A DNA stretch of 64,000 bases from positions 186,001 to 250,000 of the forward strand of contig JAFYNR010000033.1 in the NCBI GenBank assembly GCA_017548045.1, read 5' to 3'. The position numbers were made by a program, and so were the translations under genes. Source of the DNA: Clostridia bacterium. Its GTDB lineage: Bacteria; Bacillota; Clostridia; Oscillospirales; Acutalibacteraceae. The notes under the pieces were generated by a model, which worked only from the letters and a program-made list of their open reading frames with translations, searched no databases and was not told where the DNA came from. Below, one piece after another: positions 9,891-18,157 of the stretch. Numbering within the stretch: position 1 is the stretch's first letter; every line of letters begins with the position of its first letter.

Positions 9891-10985
9891 CTACTCCATT
9901 TCTTTGATTTTTCCCTCTTTTACCTCAAAAGCTTTGCCTTTTTTGGAGCGAAGGAGAGTTGACGGGTCACAGCAGGTAATAAATACCTGCCAGTTATCAA
10001 GATAATTGAGGATGAAGGTCTGTCTGCCTTCATCAAGCTCACTCATAACGTCGTCAAGAAGAACGACGGGACATTCGCCCGTTATTTTTTCAATAATCGA
10101 GGCTTCCCCGAGCTTCAATGCAAGTGCACAAGACCTCTGCTGACCCTGCGAGCCGAAAATTCTTGCATCCCTGCCATTAAGATTAAGAACAATATCGTGA
10201 GTATGGGGACCTGCGTTTGTATAAAGCCTTTTTACGTCGGCTTCACGGGATTTTTCTATTTCGGCAACAAGTTTTTCTTTTATCTGTTCTTCATTTATGT
10301 TTTCTTTTGAAAAATCGTAGTAAAACGAGAATTCTTCTCTGCCCGAGCTTATACCTTTGTAAATTTCTGCGGAAATTTCCGAAAGCATTTCAATATAATT
10401 GAGGCGGTACTTGATTATTTTCGCACCTAAATTTGCAAGCTCGGTATCCCACGGTAAAATATAACTGTTTTCAAAGCTTCTTTCTCCGAATTTTTTAAGC
10501 AGTGCGTTTCTCTGGTCAAGCACACGAAGATATCTTGACATAATGACCGCATAATTCGGTTTTATGAGACTCAGTGCAATATCAAGCATTTTTCTTCTTT
10601 CACCGGGTCCGTCCTGAACAAGACCGAGAGTTGACGGTGAAAAAACAACGGCAAAATATTTGCCCATCATAACTCTTGGGGATTCTTCTTTAATTCCGTT
10701 AAGAATAATTTCTTTGCGCTTATTTATTTTCATAACCGCATTTTGTTCACGCTGATGTGAATAAAATTTATTCTCAATTTCAGCTTCATTTTTGCCCTGC
10801 TCAATAAGCTGGGCATTTTTTCTTGCTCTGAAGCTGTAAAATCCCGTCAAAAGCCAAATGCTTTCAATAATATTCGTCTTTCCCTGACCGTTTTCACCGT
10901 AAATAATATTCATTTCGGGATGAGGTTCAAAGGAAATTTCTTCAAGATTTCTGAAATTCCGGGCGGAATGATATTTAATTATCAT
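9891..10985 (-). CDS. recF: DNA replication and repair protein RecF
   Basis: An SMC-like ATPase that binds gapped DNA and loads RecA with RecO/RecR. The 364-residue protein has the Walker A motif GENGQGKT (30-37), the ABC signature FGSQGQQRS near 275 and Walker B VVLLDDVMSELD near 315, with the coiled-coil-like insert between. It has the expected length. The start ATG is 21 bases after the S4-domain gene. Its partner recR lies 1.7 kb upstream in the same orientation. Confidence 0.96.
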   Translation of the reverse strand: MIIKYHSARNFRNLEEISFEPHPEMNIIYGENGQGKTNIIESIWLLTGFYSFRARKNAQLIEQGKNEAEIENKFYSHQREQNAVMKINKRKEIILNGIKEESPRVMMGKYFAVVFSPSTLGLVQDGPGERRKMLDIALSLIKPNYAVIMSRYLRVLDQRNALLKKFGERSFENSYILPWDTELANLGAKIIKYRLNYIEMLSEISAEIYKGISSGREEFSFYYDFSKENINEEQIKEKLVAEIEKSREADVKRLYTNAGPHTHDIVLNLNGRDARIFGSQGQQRSCALALKLGEASIIEKITGECPVVLLDDVMSELDEGRQTFILNYLDNWQVFITCCDPSTLLRSKKGKAFEVKEGKIKEME

Positions 10986-11006
10986 ATTTTCCGCCGCCTT
11001 TCAGAA

Positions 11007-11246
11007 TTATTCTACGTTATAAATTACATTTTCAAACTCGGCACTGTCACCGCTTCTGAGTTTTTTTCCTCTCTGGGTGCAGATTTCACCGTTAACTCTG
11101 ACTTCGCCTTCCTGAATAACAATTTTTGCGTGGCCGCCTGTCTGCACGGCATCGCACATCTTCAGAAATGCATCAAGTCTGATAAAATCAGTGTCGATTT
11201 TTTTATTTACCTGTTTTTTCGGAGCAACTTTAACTTTAATCTTCAT
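11007..11246 (-). CDS. yaaA: S4-domain RNA-binding protein YaaA
   Basis: A 79-residue basic protein consisting mainly of an S4 RNA-binding fold (IRLDAFLKMCDAVQTGGHAK, then GEVRVNGEICTQRGKKLRSGD). In Firmicutes it lies between dnaN and recF and is connected to ribosome (50S) assembly. The N-terminal KVKVAPKKQVNKK tail is extra and basic. Its start codon overlaps the last codons of dnaN by 11 bases, implying translational coupling. Confidence 0.9.
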   Translation of the reverse strand: MKIKVKVAPKKQVNKKIDTDFIRLDAFLKMCDAVQTGGHAKIVIQEGEVRVNGEICTQRGKKLRSGDSAEFENVIYNVE

Positions 11247-12345
11247 TTTTCAGCCTCACGGGAAGAATAAGGAATATAAATTCATCGCCCTGCTTAGGTA
11301 CAATAAGAATGGGAGCAACCGCACCGTTAAGCATAATTCTTACTTCATCGGTATCGCAGACTCTGAGTGCTTCAATCATATACTTATTGTTAAAGCCTAC
11401 CGTGCAGCTTTCGCCTTCAATCTGTGCAGAAATCTTATCGTTTGCAGTACCAAGTGAGGTAATGCTTGAAATTTTAATAAGATTATCTTCAAATACACAT
11501 TTAACAGGACTCTTGATTTTATCGGTGATGATAAGCGACGTTCTGTCGATACTTTCAATAAAGCTCTTTGTATTGACGTTGATTACCGTTTTTGTTGATG
11601 AAGGAATAGCTGCCTTATAGTTAAGAAATTCGCCGTCAAGCAGACGTGAAATAATCTGATAACCGCAAAGCTCAAAAATGATATGTCTTTTGCCTACGCT
11701 GATGGTAACGTTTTCGTCACCGTCCTTCATAAGCTTAACAACCTCAGAAAGAGTCTTTGCAGGAACAACGAAAGAAAGAACTTCACCGCTGTAATCGATA
11801 TTTTCGTTTCTGATTGCAAGACGTACGCCGTCAACTGCAATAAGTCTGATATGATTTTCTTCAATCTCAAACTTTACGCCGGTATGAACAATCTTGCTGT
11901 CCTTAACTGAAACGGAGAAAATTGTTTTTCTTACCATATCCTTCAGAATTTCCTGGCTTACGGTAATGGGATAACCGCCCGATACCGAAGGAAGGTCGGG
12001 ATATTCCTCAGCTGAAATGCCGATAAGAGTTGATTCAAACTCTCCGCAGGCAATAGCCGCAATATTTCTCTGATCGCTGAAAATGCTTACAGTGCTTTCA
12101 GGCAGTTTTCTGAGAGTTTCGCTGAACATATGGGCATTGAGAACAAGTTCGCCTTCTTCTTCAATTTTTGCAGGAATTGAGGTTGTGATGCCCATTTCAA
12201 GGTCATAACCTGTCAGAGTAAGAGTGCCTTCCTTAGCTACCATAAGAATACCTTCAATGGCAGGGATTGCAGTTTTTGACGAAGCTGCTCTCTGAACGTT
12301 CTGGCAGGCTTCTGAAAGTTCGTTTGTGTTGCAATAAATCTTCAT
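11236..12345 (-). CDS. dnaN: DNA polymerase III sliding clamp (beta subunit)
   Basis: The ring clamp that tethers replicative polymerase to DNA. It has 369 residues, the family length, with three clamp folds; MKIYCNTNELSEACQNVQRA is the usual N-terminus, with LPILSN-type SKTAIPAIEGI in the first domain and the C-terminal sequence ILIVPKQGDEFIFLILPVRL where family members end in M(P)MR. The start at 12345 is preceded by AAGGAGGAACAAAA; nine upstream in-frame codons would remove that RBS. The upstream gap holds an oriC-like element instead of dnaA. First gene of dnaN-yaaA-recF-remB. Confidence 0.95.
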   Translation of the reverse strand: MKIYCNTNELSEACQNVQRAASSKTAIPAIEGILMVAKEGTLTLTGYDLEMGITTSIPAKIEEEGELVLNAHMFSETLRKLPESTVSIFSDQRNIAAIACGEFESTLIGISAEEYPDLPSVSGGYPITVSQEILKDMVRKTIFSVSVKDSKIVHTGVKFEIEENHIRLIAVDGVRLAIRNENIDYSGEVLSFVVPAKTLSEVVKLMKDGDENVTISVGKRHIIFELCGYQIISRLLDGEFLNYKAAIPSSTKTVINVNTKSFIESIDRTSLIITDKIKSPVKCVFEDNLIKISSITSLGTANDKISAQIEGESCTVGFNNKYMIEALRVCDTDEVRIMLNGAVAPILIVPKQGDEFIFLILPVRLKNED

Positions 12346-12646
12346 TTTTGTTCCTCCTTGGGTTTTCCACAAAAGGAAAACCTTTCTGATGCCGCTTGCG
12401 GCAAAAAAACAAATTTTTTCTTATTTATGTAAGTAAATAATATCTTAATTATAGTAGTAATAGTAGGGGGTGTTGAAATATGGTATAACCTCGGAAAGCC
12501 TTGAAAACAAAGGAAGATAACGGAAAAATTATTAACTTTATTTTGTGGACAACCACGAGTTTTCAACACGGTAAAATTTTACAAGGTGTAAATGTGGAAA
12601 ACCGAAATGTGGAAAAGTATAAATAAGTGGAAAACTTACGTCGAAT
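12346..12646. other. oriC: Putative chromosomal origin (oriC) element upstream of dnaN
   Basis: This 301-base spacer has no credible gene. Read in the dnaN direction it contains near-consensus DnaA boxes (TTTTCCACA at 12608-12616 and 12593-12601, TTGTCCACA at 12544-12552, TTTTCCACT at 12626-12634), then ATTTCAACA (12471-12479), a C5 cluster, the DnaA-trio run TACTATTACTACTA (12466-12452) and an A/T-rich tract. That order, box, GC cluster, trio, A/T-rich DNA, is the basal unwinding system known from Bacillus oriC between dnaA and dnaN. One more TTTTCCACA overlaps the dnaN leader (12363-12371). No dnaA gene is adjacent: recR is on the other side. Seen: the motifs; inferred: origin activity. Confidence 0.72.
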
Positions 12647-13246
12647 TCAGAGTTCATTTCTGCCTTCCAGAGCACGTATAAGAGTAAATTCATCTGCATA
12701 TTCAAGGTCAGCGCCGACGGGTACTCCGTATGCAAGACGGCTTACGTTGACACCGAGAGGTTTAATAAGCCTTGAAATATACATTGACGTTGCTTCTCCT
12801 TCAACGGTTGGGTTGGTAGCCATAATAATTTCTTTCACCGTATCGTCGGAAAGCCTTAAAAGAAGTTCTTTTATGCATATATCCTCAGGATTAATGTCAT
12901 TCATAGGTGAAATTACGCCGTGAAGAACGTGATAAAGCCCGTTATATTCATGAGTGCGTTCAAGCGCAATAACATCTCTCGGGTCTTCAACAACGCAGAT
13001 TGTTGATTTATCCCTTGACGGTGATGAACATACAGAGCAGATTTCTCCGTCTGTAAGATTACAGCAAACGCTGCAGCGCTTTATGGAGCTTCGTGCGGTT
13101 AAAATTGTATCCGTAAATTTCTGTGCGTCCTCATCGCTCATTGAAAGCATATAAAATGCAAGCCTCTGTGCACTTTTTCTGCCTACGGAGGGCAGGCGTG
13201 CAAACTGTTCAATGAGTTTTTCAAGTGACGGTGTAAAGCCGCTCAT
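12647..13246 (-). CDS. recR: Recombination mediator RecR
   Basis: Acts with RecO and RecF to load RecA at DNA gaps. The 199-residue protein is of standard length, with the helix-hairpin-helix near RLPSVGRKSAQRLAFY (18-33), the C4 zinc finger CSVCCNLTDGEICSVC (58-73) and the Toprim domain (CVVEDPRDV; NPTVEGEATSMY). Its ATG overlaps the ybaB stop by one base, indicating translational coupling in dnaX-ybaB-recR. It ends at the origin-like spacer. Confidence 0.96.
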   Translation of the reverse strand: MSGFTPSLEKLIEQFARLPSVGRKSAQRLAFYMLSMSDEDAQKFTDTILTARSSIKRCSVCCNLTDGEICSVCSSPSRDKSTICVVEDPRDVIALERTHEYNGLYHVLHGVISPMNDINPEDICIKELLLRLSDDTVKEIIMATNPTVEGEATSMYISRLIKPLGVNVSRLAYGVPVGADLEYADEFTLIRALEGRNEL

Positions 13247-13581
13247 CAGAAAAGACCGGGGATTGAAAGGCCGCCTTTGGCTCTTTCCATACCCTTTTCC
13301 ATTGCTTCGTTAGCCTTGCGGATGCTTTCGTTGAAAGCTGAAATAATAAGATCCTGAAGCATTTCAACATCTTCGGGGTCAACAACCTCGGGCTTAAGGT
13401 TAACAGCAGTAACTTCGTGAGCACCGTTAACAATAACTTCAACTGCGCCGCCGCCTACTGATGAGGAAAATTCGGTTTCTTCAACCTCCTGCTGAATTTT
13501 CTGCATATTTTCCTGCATTTCCTGAATTTTTTTCATCATATTGCCGCCCTGCTGAGCGCCGCCGGGAATTCTTGCTTTCAT
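13246..13581 (-). CDS. ybaB: YbaB/EbfC nucleoid-associated protein
   Basis: A 111-residue DNA-binding nucleoid protein found between dnaX and recR in most bacteria. The coiled-coil helix GNMMKKIQEMQENMQKIQQE (13-32) and GGGAVEVIVNGAHEV are typical. It starts 4 bases after dnaX and overlaps recR by one base. Confidence 0.93.
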   Translation of the reverse strand: MKARIPGGAQQGGNMMKKIQEMQENMQKIQQEVEETEFSSSVGGGAVEVIVNGAHEVTAVNLKPEVVDPEDVEMLQDLIISAFNESIRKANEAMEKGMERAKGGLSIPGLF

Positions 13582-13585
13582 ATTT

Positions 13586-15220
13586 TTATCCTCCGTTATT
13601 ATTAAAATTATTTATTTTTGATCTAAGATTTTCCAACGGACTTGTTGCCGTTTTTGGTTTTTCTGTATTGGAAACAGCAATTTTCATTTTTTTGCCTACT
13701 ACCTCAAAAACTGCCCTTGCAAGCTCTTTTGAATGTGTATCTGTACAAATGAAATCAAAAAGAGTGGGATTTTCGGATTGAATAACCAGTCTGCCGTTTT
13801 TGACCAACGCAGTAGAGCTTGCCATAATTCCGAAAAGGGGAATATCGTAAACTCTGATTTTATCAAGTACCTCGGGCCACTGCTCAAAATTACCCTCGGG
13901 AACGGTAATTTCGTTTTCCGCCGCAGGAACAGGAGGTGCCGGGGGAGGCGGTGCTTCCTCAGGTACGGGAGCTTTTGAAACAGGAACAGGTTCAGATTTT
14001 ACTTCGGGCTTCGGTTCAGATTTTGATTCCTGAACAGGAGAAGGTACCTGAACTTTTCCGCTTGAGAGTGCGGCAAGCTTTTCTTCGATTGCATTGATTC
14101 TGTCTTCGAGGGCAACGGAAATTCCTTCACCCGAAGAAGCGGACGGTGCACACATCTTTATAACTGCGGCTTCAAGCTGAATTTTTTTGTTTGCCGCATT
14201 TTTGATATTCTTTGCTGTCTGTTCAAGAACTTCAATACAGGAAAGAATTTTTGAAAGCTTGAGCTGACCTGCTCTTTCTTTTATTTTTTCGAGCTCGTCC
14301 TTTGAACAAACGATTAAGCCTTCACATTCGTTAACGGTTTTTGCAACCATAAGATTTCGGAAGTGAAGTGTAAGCTCAGTGCAAAGGCTGTCAATATCAC
14401 AGGAGTCGCTGTGAAGCTTTGATACAAGTTTAAGTGCGCTTGTAAAATCTCCTTTTGCAACGTATTTGGAAAATGAGAAAAGATGAATTGTTCCCGCAAT
14501 GCCTGCCGCATCACTGACTGCTTCTTCATCAATATCCGTACCCATTGCAAAGCATCTGTCAAGCAGTGAAAGTGCATCTCTCATACCGCCGTCTGCAATA
14601 CGTGCAATAAGGCTTGCGGCATTGGGTGTAAGGTTTACGTTCTCTTTTTCGGAAACATACATAAGCCTTGAGGTAATATCCTCAGGTGCAATGCGTTTGA
14701 AGTCAAAGCGCTGGCATCTTGAAAGAATTGTTGAAGGCAGCTTATGAATTTCTGTTGTTGCAAGTATAAAAATAACGTGTGAAGGAGGCTCTTCGAGAGT
14801 TTTCAAAAGTGCATTGAAGGCACCGATTGAAAGCATATGAACCTCGTCGATAATATAAACTCTGAATTTTGCGTTTGCAGGTGTGAAATTTGCTTCCTCA
14901 CGGAGGTCTCTGATATTGTCAACACCGTTGTTACTTGCGGCGTCAATTTCGATAACGTCAAGAATTGAGCCGTTTTCGATTCCTCGGCAGATTTCACATT
15001 CGTTACAGGGATTGCCGTTAACGGGGTTAAGGCAGTTGACTGCCTTTGAAAGAATTTTTGCACAGGTTGTTTTACCCGTACCTCTTGAACCTGTGAAAAG
15101 GTATGCGTGAGATATTCTGCCGCTTTCAAGCTGGCTTTGCAGAGTTCTTGTAACGTGAGGCTGACCGTAAACATCGCTGAAATCCTTGGGTCGCCATTTG
15201 CGGTAAAGTGCCTGATACAT
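13586..15220 (-). CDS. dnaX: DNA polymerase III gamma/tau subunit
   Basis: Clamp-loader ATPase that opens the DnaN ring; the tau C-terminus links to polymerase and helicase. It has 544 residues from the start MYQALYRKWRPKDF, the universal beginning of DnaX. A frame extending to 15379 runs through the SRP RNA gene and is rejected. Features: Walker A GSRGTGKT (44-51), zinc cysteines in NCLNPVNGNPCNECEIC, DEVHML near 125, SRC motif SRCQRF near 171. A proline/glutamate-rich linker (about residues 400-440) separates the ATPase part from the C-terminal domain. No slippery site for a gamma form was noticed. First gene of dnaX-ybaB-recR, directly downstream of the SRP RNA. Confidence 0.95.
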   Translation of the reverse strand: MYQALYRKWRPKDFSDVYGQPHVTRTLQSQLESGRISHAYLFTGSRGTGKTTCAKILSKAVNCLNPVNGNPCNECEICRGIENGSILDVIEIDAASNNGVDNIRDLREEANFTPANAKFRVYIIDEVHMLSIGAFNALLKTLEEPPSHVIFILATTEIHKLPSTILSRCQRFDFKRIAPEDITSRLMYVSEKENVNLTPNAASLIARIADGGMRDALSLLDRCFAMGTDIDEEAVSDAAGIAGTIHLFSFSKYVAKGDFTSALKLVSKLHSDSCDIDSLCTELTLHFRNLMVAKTVNECEGLIVCSKDELEKIKERAGQLKLSKILSCIEVLEQTAKNIKNAANKKIQLEAAVIKMCAPSASSGEGISVALEDRINAIEEKLAALSSGKVQVPSPVQESKSEPKPEVKSEPVPVSKAPVPEEAPPPPAPPVPAAENEITVPEGNFEQWPEVLDKIRVYDIPLFGIMASSTALVKNGRLVIQSENPTLFDFICTDTHSKELARAVFEVVGKKMKIAVSNTEKPKTATSPLENLRSKINNFNNNGG

Positions 15221-15246
15221 TCCTTTCACATCCTTTGCATATAAAA

Positions 15247-15390
15247 AGAGCATTCCCTTGGTCATATGGCGGTAGGCAGACTGTGGCGCACAAGACTGTC
15301 CGCTTAATGCTGCTCGGTTCACCCGCCTGACATGGTTCACGGTGCCCTGTCGCACAGGACCCACACGCCACATGACCAAAAGAAAGCTCT
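15247..15390 (-). ncRNA. ffs: Signal recognition particle RNA (4.5S-type)
   Basis: RNA core of the signal recognition particle that binds Ffh. The apical domain is unmistakable: GUCAGG, then CGG-GUGA-ACCG with a GNRA-type tetraloop, then AGCAGC forming the symmetric Ffh-binding loop. The two ends pair over more than 15 bases (AGAGC...GGUCAU.UGGCG with CGCCA.AUGACC...GCUCU). The paired body is about 144 nt, longer than the 4.5S RNA of E. coli but far shorter than the ~270 nt Bacillus RNA, so no clear Alu domain is present. A TTGATA-17-TATAAT promoter lies upstream. dnaX follows, the common Firmicutes arrangement. Confidence 0.92.
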
Positions 15391-15413
15391 TCTGCCATTA
15401 TTGTTACCAATAC

Positions 15414-15442
15414 ATTATATAATATAATTATAATAATATCAA
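15414..15442 (-). promoter_or_regulatory. Promoter of the SRP RNA gene
   Basis: On the minus strand TTGATA, 17 bases, TATAAT; a start near 15407 gives a short 5' extension before the paired SRP RNA body. Confidence 0.75.
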
Positions 15443-15565
15443 GTGAAAATTTTATGAAATCCGTTTATTTTAGAAAAAACAGTTGCCTTTTTGCATATAT
15501 TTTTTAACAAAATCAAACTTTTTGAATAAATTGATAATAAATAACCTGACACGGAGGTATAAGAA

Positions 15566-16654
15566 ATGAATGAGGCTTATTTTCTCGGTTCAAGCGGTAA
15601 AAACGGTTTTTTTTCCTGCTTCAATCAGCTTACTCCAAAAATTGAAGGACAGTATACCTACATTATTAAAGGCGGTCCCGGCACGGGAAAATCCTCGCTT
15701 ATGAAAAAAATTGCGGATGAAATGGAAAAAAGGGATATTGAGTGTGAAAGAATTTATTGCTCATCCGACCCGGAGTCACTTGACGGAATTATTTTTCCTT
15801 CGCTTAGGGTAAGTGTTTGTGACGGCACGTCACCGCACACTCTCGACCCTGATTATCCCGGTGCAACGGGAGAAATAATTAACCTTGGCGACTGCTGGAA
15901 TAAGGATATTCTTTTTGAAAATAAAGAAAAGATAATTGAATTGACAGATAAAAACAAAGCCTGCCACAAACGTAGCAGGCGGTTTATTGAATCGGCATTT
16001 TCAATTTTCGGTGACGGTGAAAAAATATGCCGTGACAGCCTTGATGAAGAAAGGCTTATGCGATATGCATCAAGGGTTGCGGGCCGTCATTTCAAAAAAC
16101 CTTCGGGAAAAATAGGCAGCGAAAAAATAAGACTTCTGGATGCAATTACACCGAAGGGATATCTTTTTTTGAGTGATACCGTTAATTCGCTCTGTGATAT
16201 GAAAATTGTGTTTGAGGATGATTTCGGAATTGCCGCATCAAAGCTGATTTCGGAAATACGCTCTTATGCTCTTGCAAGCGGTTTTTCGGTTATTTCAAGC
16301 CCTTGCGTCGGCAGAGAAAAAGCGATCAGACACGTTATAATCAAAGAGCTTTCTTTGGGATTTTTCACGGCGGATAAGCTTTGCAGCCTTAATATTATTT
16401 CCGATAAAAGCGTTAATCTGAAGCGGTTTTATTCCCTTACGGAAATGTCGGCTCATAAGGCCAGAATTACCTTTGCAAGAAAGGCGGCAAACGAGCTTTT
16501 GCACGAGGCGGTATGTGCTTTGAAAATGGCAAAGGATATTCACGATGACCTCGAAAAATGCTACGTTGAGGCCATGGATTATGAAAAAATCAACCTTATC
16601 GGCACCGCACTGATAGAAAGAATCTGGCAAAGCGAATGGTGGAGTGAGGAGTAA
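15566..16654 (+). CDS. P-loop ATPase of the PRK06851 type
   Basis: A 362-residue soluble protein. The Walker A motif GGPGTGKSS lies near residues 37-45 within a RecA/AAA-like context (YIIKGGPGTGKSSLMKKIAD). It begins NEAYFLGSSGKNGFFSCF, which I associate with a conserved Clostridia/Bacillus ATPase family of unknown function. The middle is rich in Lys/Arg/Glu and the C-terminus is helical. No nuclease or membrane segment is seen. It is the only long plus-strand gene in 9.6-36 kb, flanked by the SRP RNA and a convergent XRE gene, and has a good RBS (GGAGG). Function unknown. Confidence 0.75.
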   Translation: MNEAYFLGSSGKNGFFSCFNQLTPKIEGQYTYIIKGGPGTGKSSLMKKIADEMEKRDIECERIYCSSDPESLDGIIFPSLRVSVCDGTSPHTLDPDYPGATGEIINLGDCWNKDILFENKEKIIELTDKNKACHKRSRRFIESAFSIFGDGEKICRDSLDEERLMRYASRVAGRHFKKPSGKIGSEKIRLLDAITPKGYLFLSDTVNSLCDMKIVFEDDFGIAASKLISEIRSYALASGFSVISSPCVGREKAIRHVIIKELSLGFFTADKLCSLNIISDKSVNLKRFYSLTEMSAHKARITFARKAANELLHEAVCALKMAKDIHDDLEKCYVEAMDYEKINLIGTALIERIWQSEWWSEE

Positions 16655-16678
16655 ATGTATAGGTTTTAAAATTTTTGA

Positions 16679-16897
16679 TTACTTGTTTTCAATTTCAGTT
16701 ATGCCGAGAATATAATCTATGGTTGTATCAAAGAACCGTGAAAAAAATATCAGAACATCATAGGGCATTTCGTTTGTTCCGGTTTCATATTTTGAATATG
16801 TTGTTCTCGACATATGTAATCCGTATTCTTTAATTACTTCACAAAGTTTATTTTGTGTTAAGCCTTTTTTCTCTCTTAAAATTCTTAAATTGACCAT
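16679..16897 (-). CDS. Small XRE-family regulator
   Basis: A 72-residue Cro/C1-type HTH protein: LREKKGLTQNKLCEVIKEYG, SRTTYSKYETGTNEMPYDVL, then DYILGI, closely matching the layout of the gene at 9376-9594. GGTGATTTT precedes the ATG. Its promoter (16948-16976) lies in the 110-base region shared with the divergent XRE gene at 17008. Likely autoregulated, targets unknown. Confidence 0.83.
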   Translation of the reverse strand: MVNLRILREKKGLTQNKLCEVIKEYGLHMSRTTYSKYETGTNEMPYDVLIFFSRFFDTTIDYILGITEIENK

Positions 16898-16947
16898 AAA
16901 ATCACCGTGACATTAAATATTATAACCGTATAGTTATTACAAAGAAT

Positions 16948-16976
16948 ATTTTAGTTCGTCCGTGATAGAATGTCAA
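16948..16976 (-). promoter_or_regulatory. Promoter of the minus-strand XRE gene
   Basis: Minus strand TTGACA, 17-base spacer, TAAAAT. A short dyad ATAAC-N6-GTTAT (16922-16937) lies just downstream and could be an operator. Confidence 0.65.
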
Positions 16977-17007
16977 TAACCAAACAGTAATAAAGGCGGT
17001 GAGGTTG

Positions 17008-17211
17008 TTGGCATACTACAAAAGAATAAGAGATTTGCGTGAGGACCACGACCTTACTCAAGCACAGGTTGCGGAATATCTTTCAATGAAGCAGCCTCAG
17101 TATAACAGATATGAAAGAGGCTTGCGTGATATCCCAACGGATGTTCTTATAGCTCTTGCAAAGCTCTACGATACAAGTGTTGACTTCATTTTAGGTCTTA
17201 AAGATGAATAA
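17008..17211 (+). CDS. Small XRE-family regulator
   Basis: A 67-residue HTH protein (YKRIRDLREDHDLTQAQVAE, NRYERGLRDIPTDVLIALAK, DFILGLKDE). The TTG at 17008 is preferred over the GTG at 16999 because AAGGCGG sits 8 bases before it and homologues of this type begin MAYYKRIRDLRE. Divergent from the XRE gene at 16679; followed by a strong terminator. Function as a local repressor is inferred from family only. Confidence 0.82.
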   Translation: MAYYKRIRDLREDHDLTQAQVAEYLSMKQPQYNRYERGLRDIPTDVLIALAKLYDTSVDFILGLKDE

Positions 17212-17248
17212 AACCCGTTATGAGAAATGAACTCATAGCGGGTTTTTG
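17211..17248. terminator. Bidirectional terminator, XRE gene / CAP lipoprotein
   Basis: AAACCCGTTATGAG pairs with CTCATAGCGGGTTTTT across a short AAATGAA loop. Confidence 0.8.
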
Positions 17249-18145
17249 TTAATCACCGAGAAATATCTGTGCCCAGCAAAGCTTGCCGTCGGGGTCGGGA
17301 TCAGGCGCAACACCTATGCCGATTTCGGAAAAATCGGGGTCAAGAATATTCTTCAAATGGGTTTCGGAATTTTTCCAGGCTTCGCAAACGTCAGCGGCGG
17401 TTTCATAGCCCCATCCGATGTTTTCGCCTGCATAGCCTTCTTCAATTCCTGCATCCTTGAGAATTGTGAAGCAGGATTTTCCGTTGGGTCTGCGGTGTGA
17501 ATGGTTGCCTGACCAGGCAATTTCCTCCGCCCTCGCACAGGCAATTTCCGTCAGCCTGTCACTGAGAATAAGAGGCTTTATGCCGTTTTCTTCGCGGTAG
17601 CCGTTGATTATTGAAAAAACAACGTCAATGGTTCCGGAATATATACTCATATTTTCCGTAGCAGCAGGCAGAAGGTCATCAAAACTTGCGTTATAGAAAT
17701 ATCTGTTATAGTATTCGTATATTTCCTGTTTTACAATTACTCCCGTGCCGTCGGTAAAAGTATCAATATAACTTGTCACGCTTCTTCTGCGGAAAACCCC
17801 GTATCTTAAATCCTCCTTGAAGGCTTTTTCAACCTTCTTATAGTAATCAAGCTTACTTTCGTCAAAAAGAGGCAGAGTGGTTGAAGGTGCGGTTGTTGAA
17901 GGCTTTGACGTTGCAGTTGCCACTGTTGTTGTAATAATTTCGGTTATTTTTTCGGTAACCGTTGTTGTTGGGGCAGGTGCTTCGGTTGTGGTAGCCTTCG
18001 TTGCAGTTGTTGAAATTGCCGCAGTTGTATGCACGGCGGATGTGGTTTCAACAAGCGGATTTTCAGCCTTTTTCACCTCTGCACAGGATGTAACGGCTGA
18101 AACCATAACCAGGGCAAGGGCTGCCGATACAATTCTTTTTTTCAT
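17249..18145 (-). CDS. CAP/SCP-domain lipoprotein
   Basis: A 298-residue surface protein. Residues 1-21 form a lipoprotein signal ending VTSC, followed by a Thr/Ala-rich linker to about residue 95. The C-terminal CAP domain (about 175-298) has LTEIACARAEEIAWSGNHSH, RRPNGKSCFTILKDAG and AGENIGWGYETAADV, matching the YkwD-type bacterial CAP fold with its two histidines and two acidic residues. The activity of bacterial CAP domains is mostly unknown; YkwD-like members are linked to spores or cell walls. It lies 12 bases downstream of the histidine kinase gene, so it is possibly part of the same operon and a candidate output of that two-component system. Confidence 0.88.
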   Translation of the reverse strand: MKKRIVSAALALVMVSAVTSCAEVKKAENPLVETTSAVHTTAAISTTATKATTTEAPAPTTTVTEKITEIITTTVATATSKPSTTAPSTTLPLFDESKLDYYKKVEKAFKEDLRYGVFRRRSVTSYIDTFTDGTGVIVKQEIYEYYNRYFYNASFDDLLPAATENMSIYSGTIDVVFSIINGYREENGIKPLILSDRLTEIACARAEEIAWSGNHSHRRPNGKSCFTILKDAGIEEGYAGENIGWGYETAADVCEAWKNSETHLKNILDPDFSEIGIGVAPDPDPDGKLCWAQIFLGD

Positions 18146-18157
18146 TTTGTTTTCACC

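Noticed and set aside
13586-15220. Programmed frameshift making a gamma form of DnaX
   Set aside because: No A-rich slippery heptamer with a following hairpin was noticed; cannot be excluded by eye.
15220-15379. N-terminal extension of dnaX to 15379
   Set aside because: It runs through the SRP RNA gene; DnaX proteins begin MYQALYRKWRP, and the RBS is at 15220.
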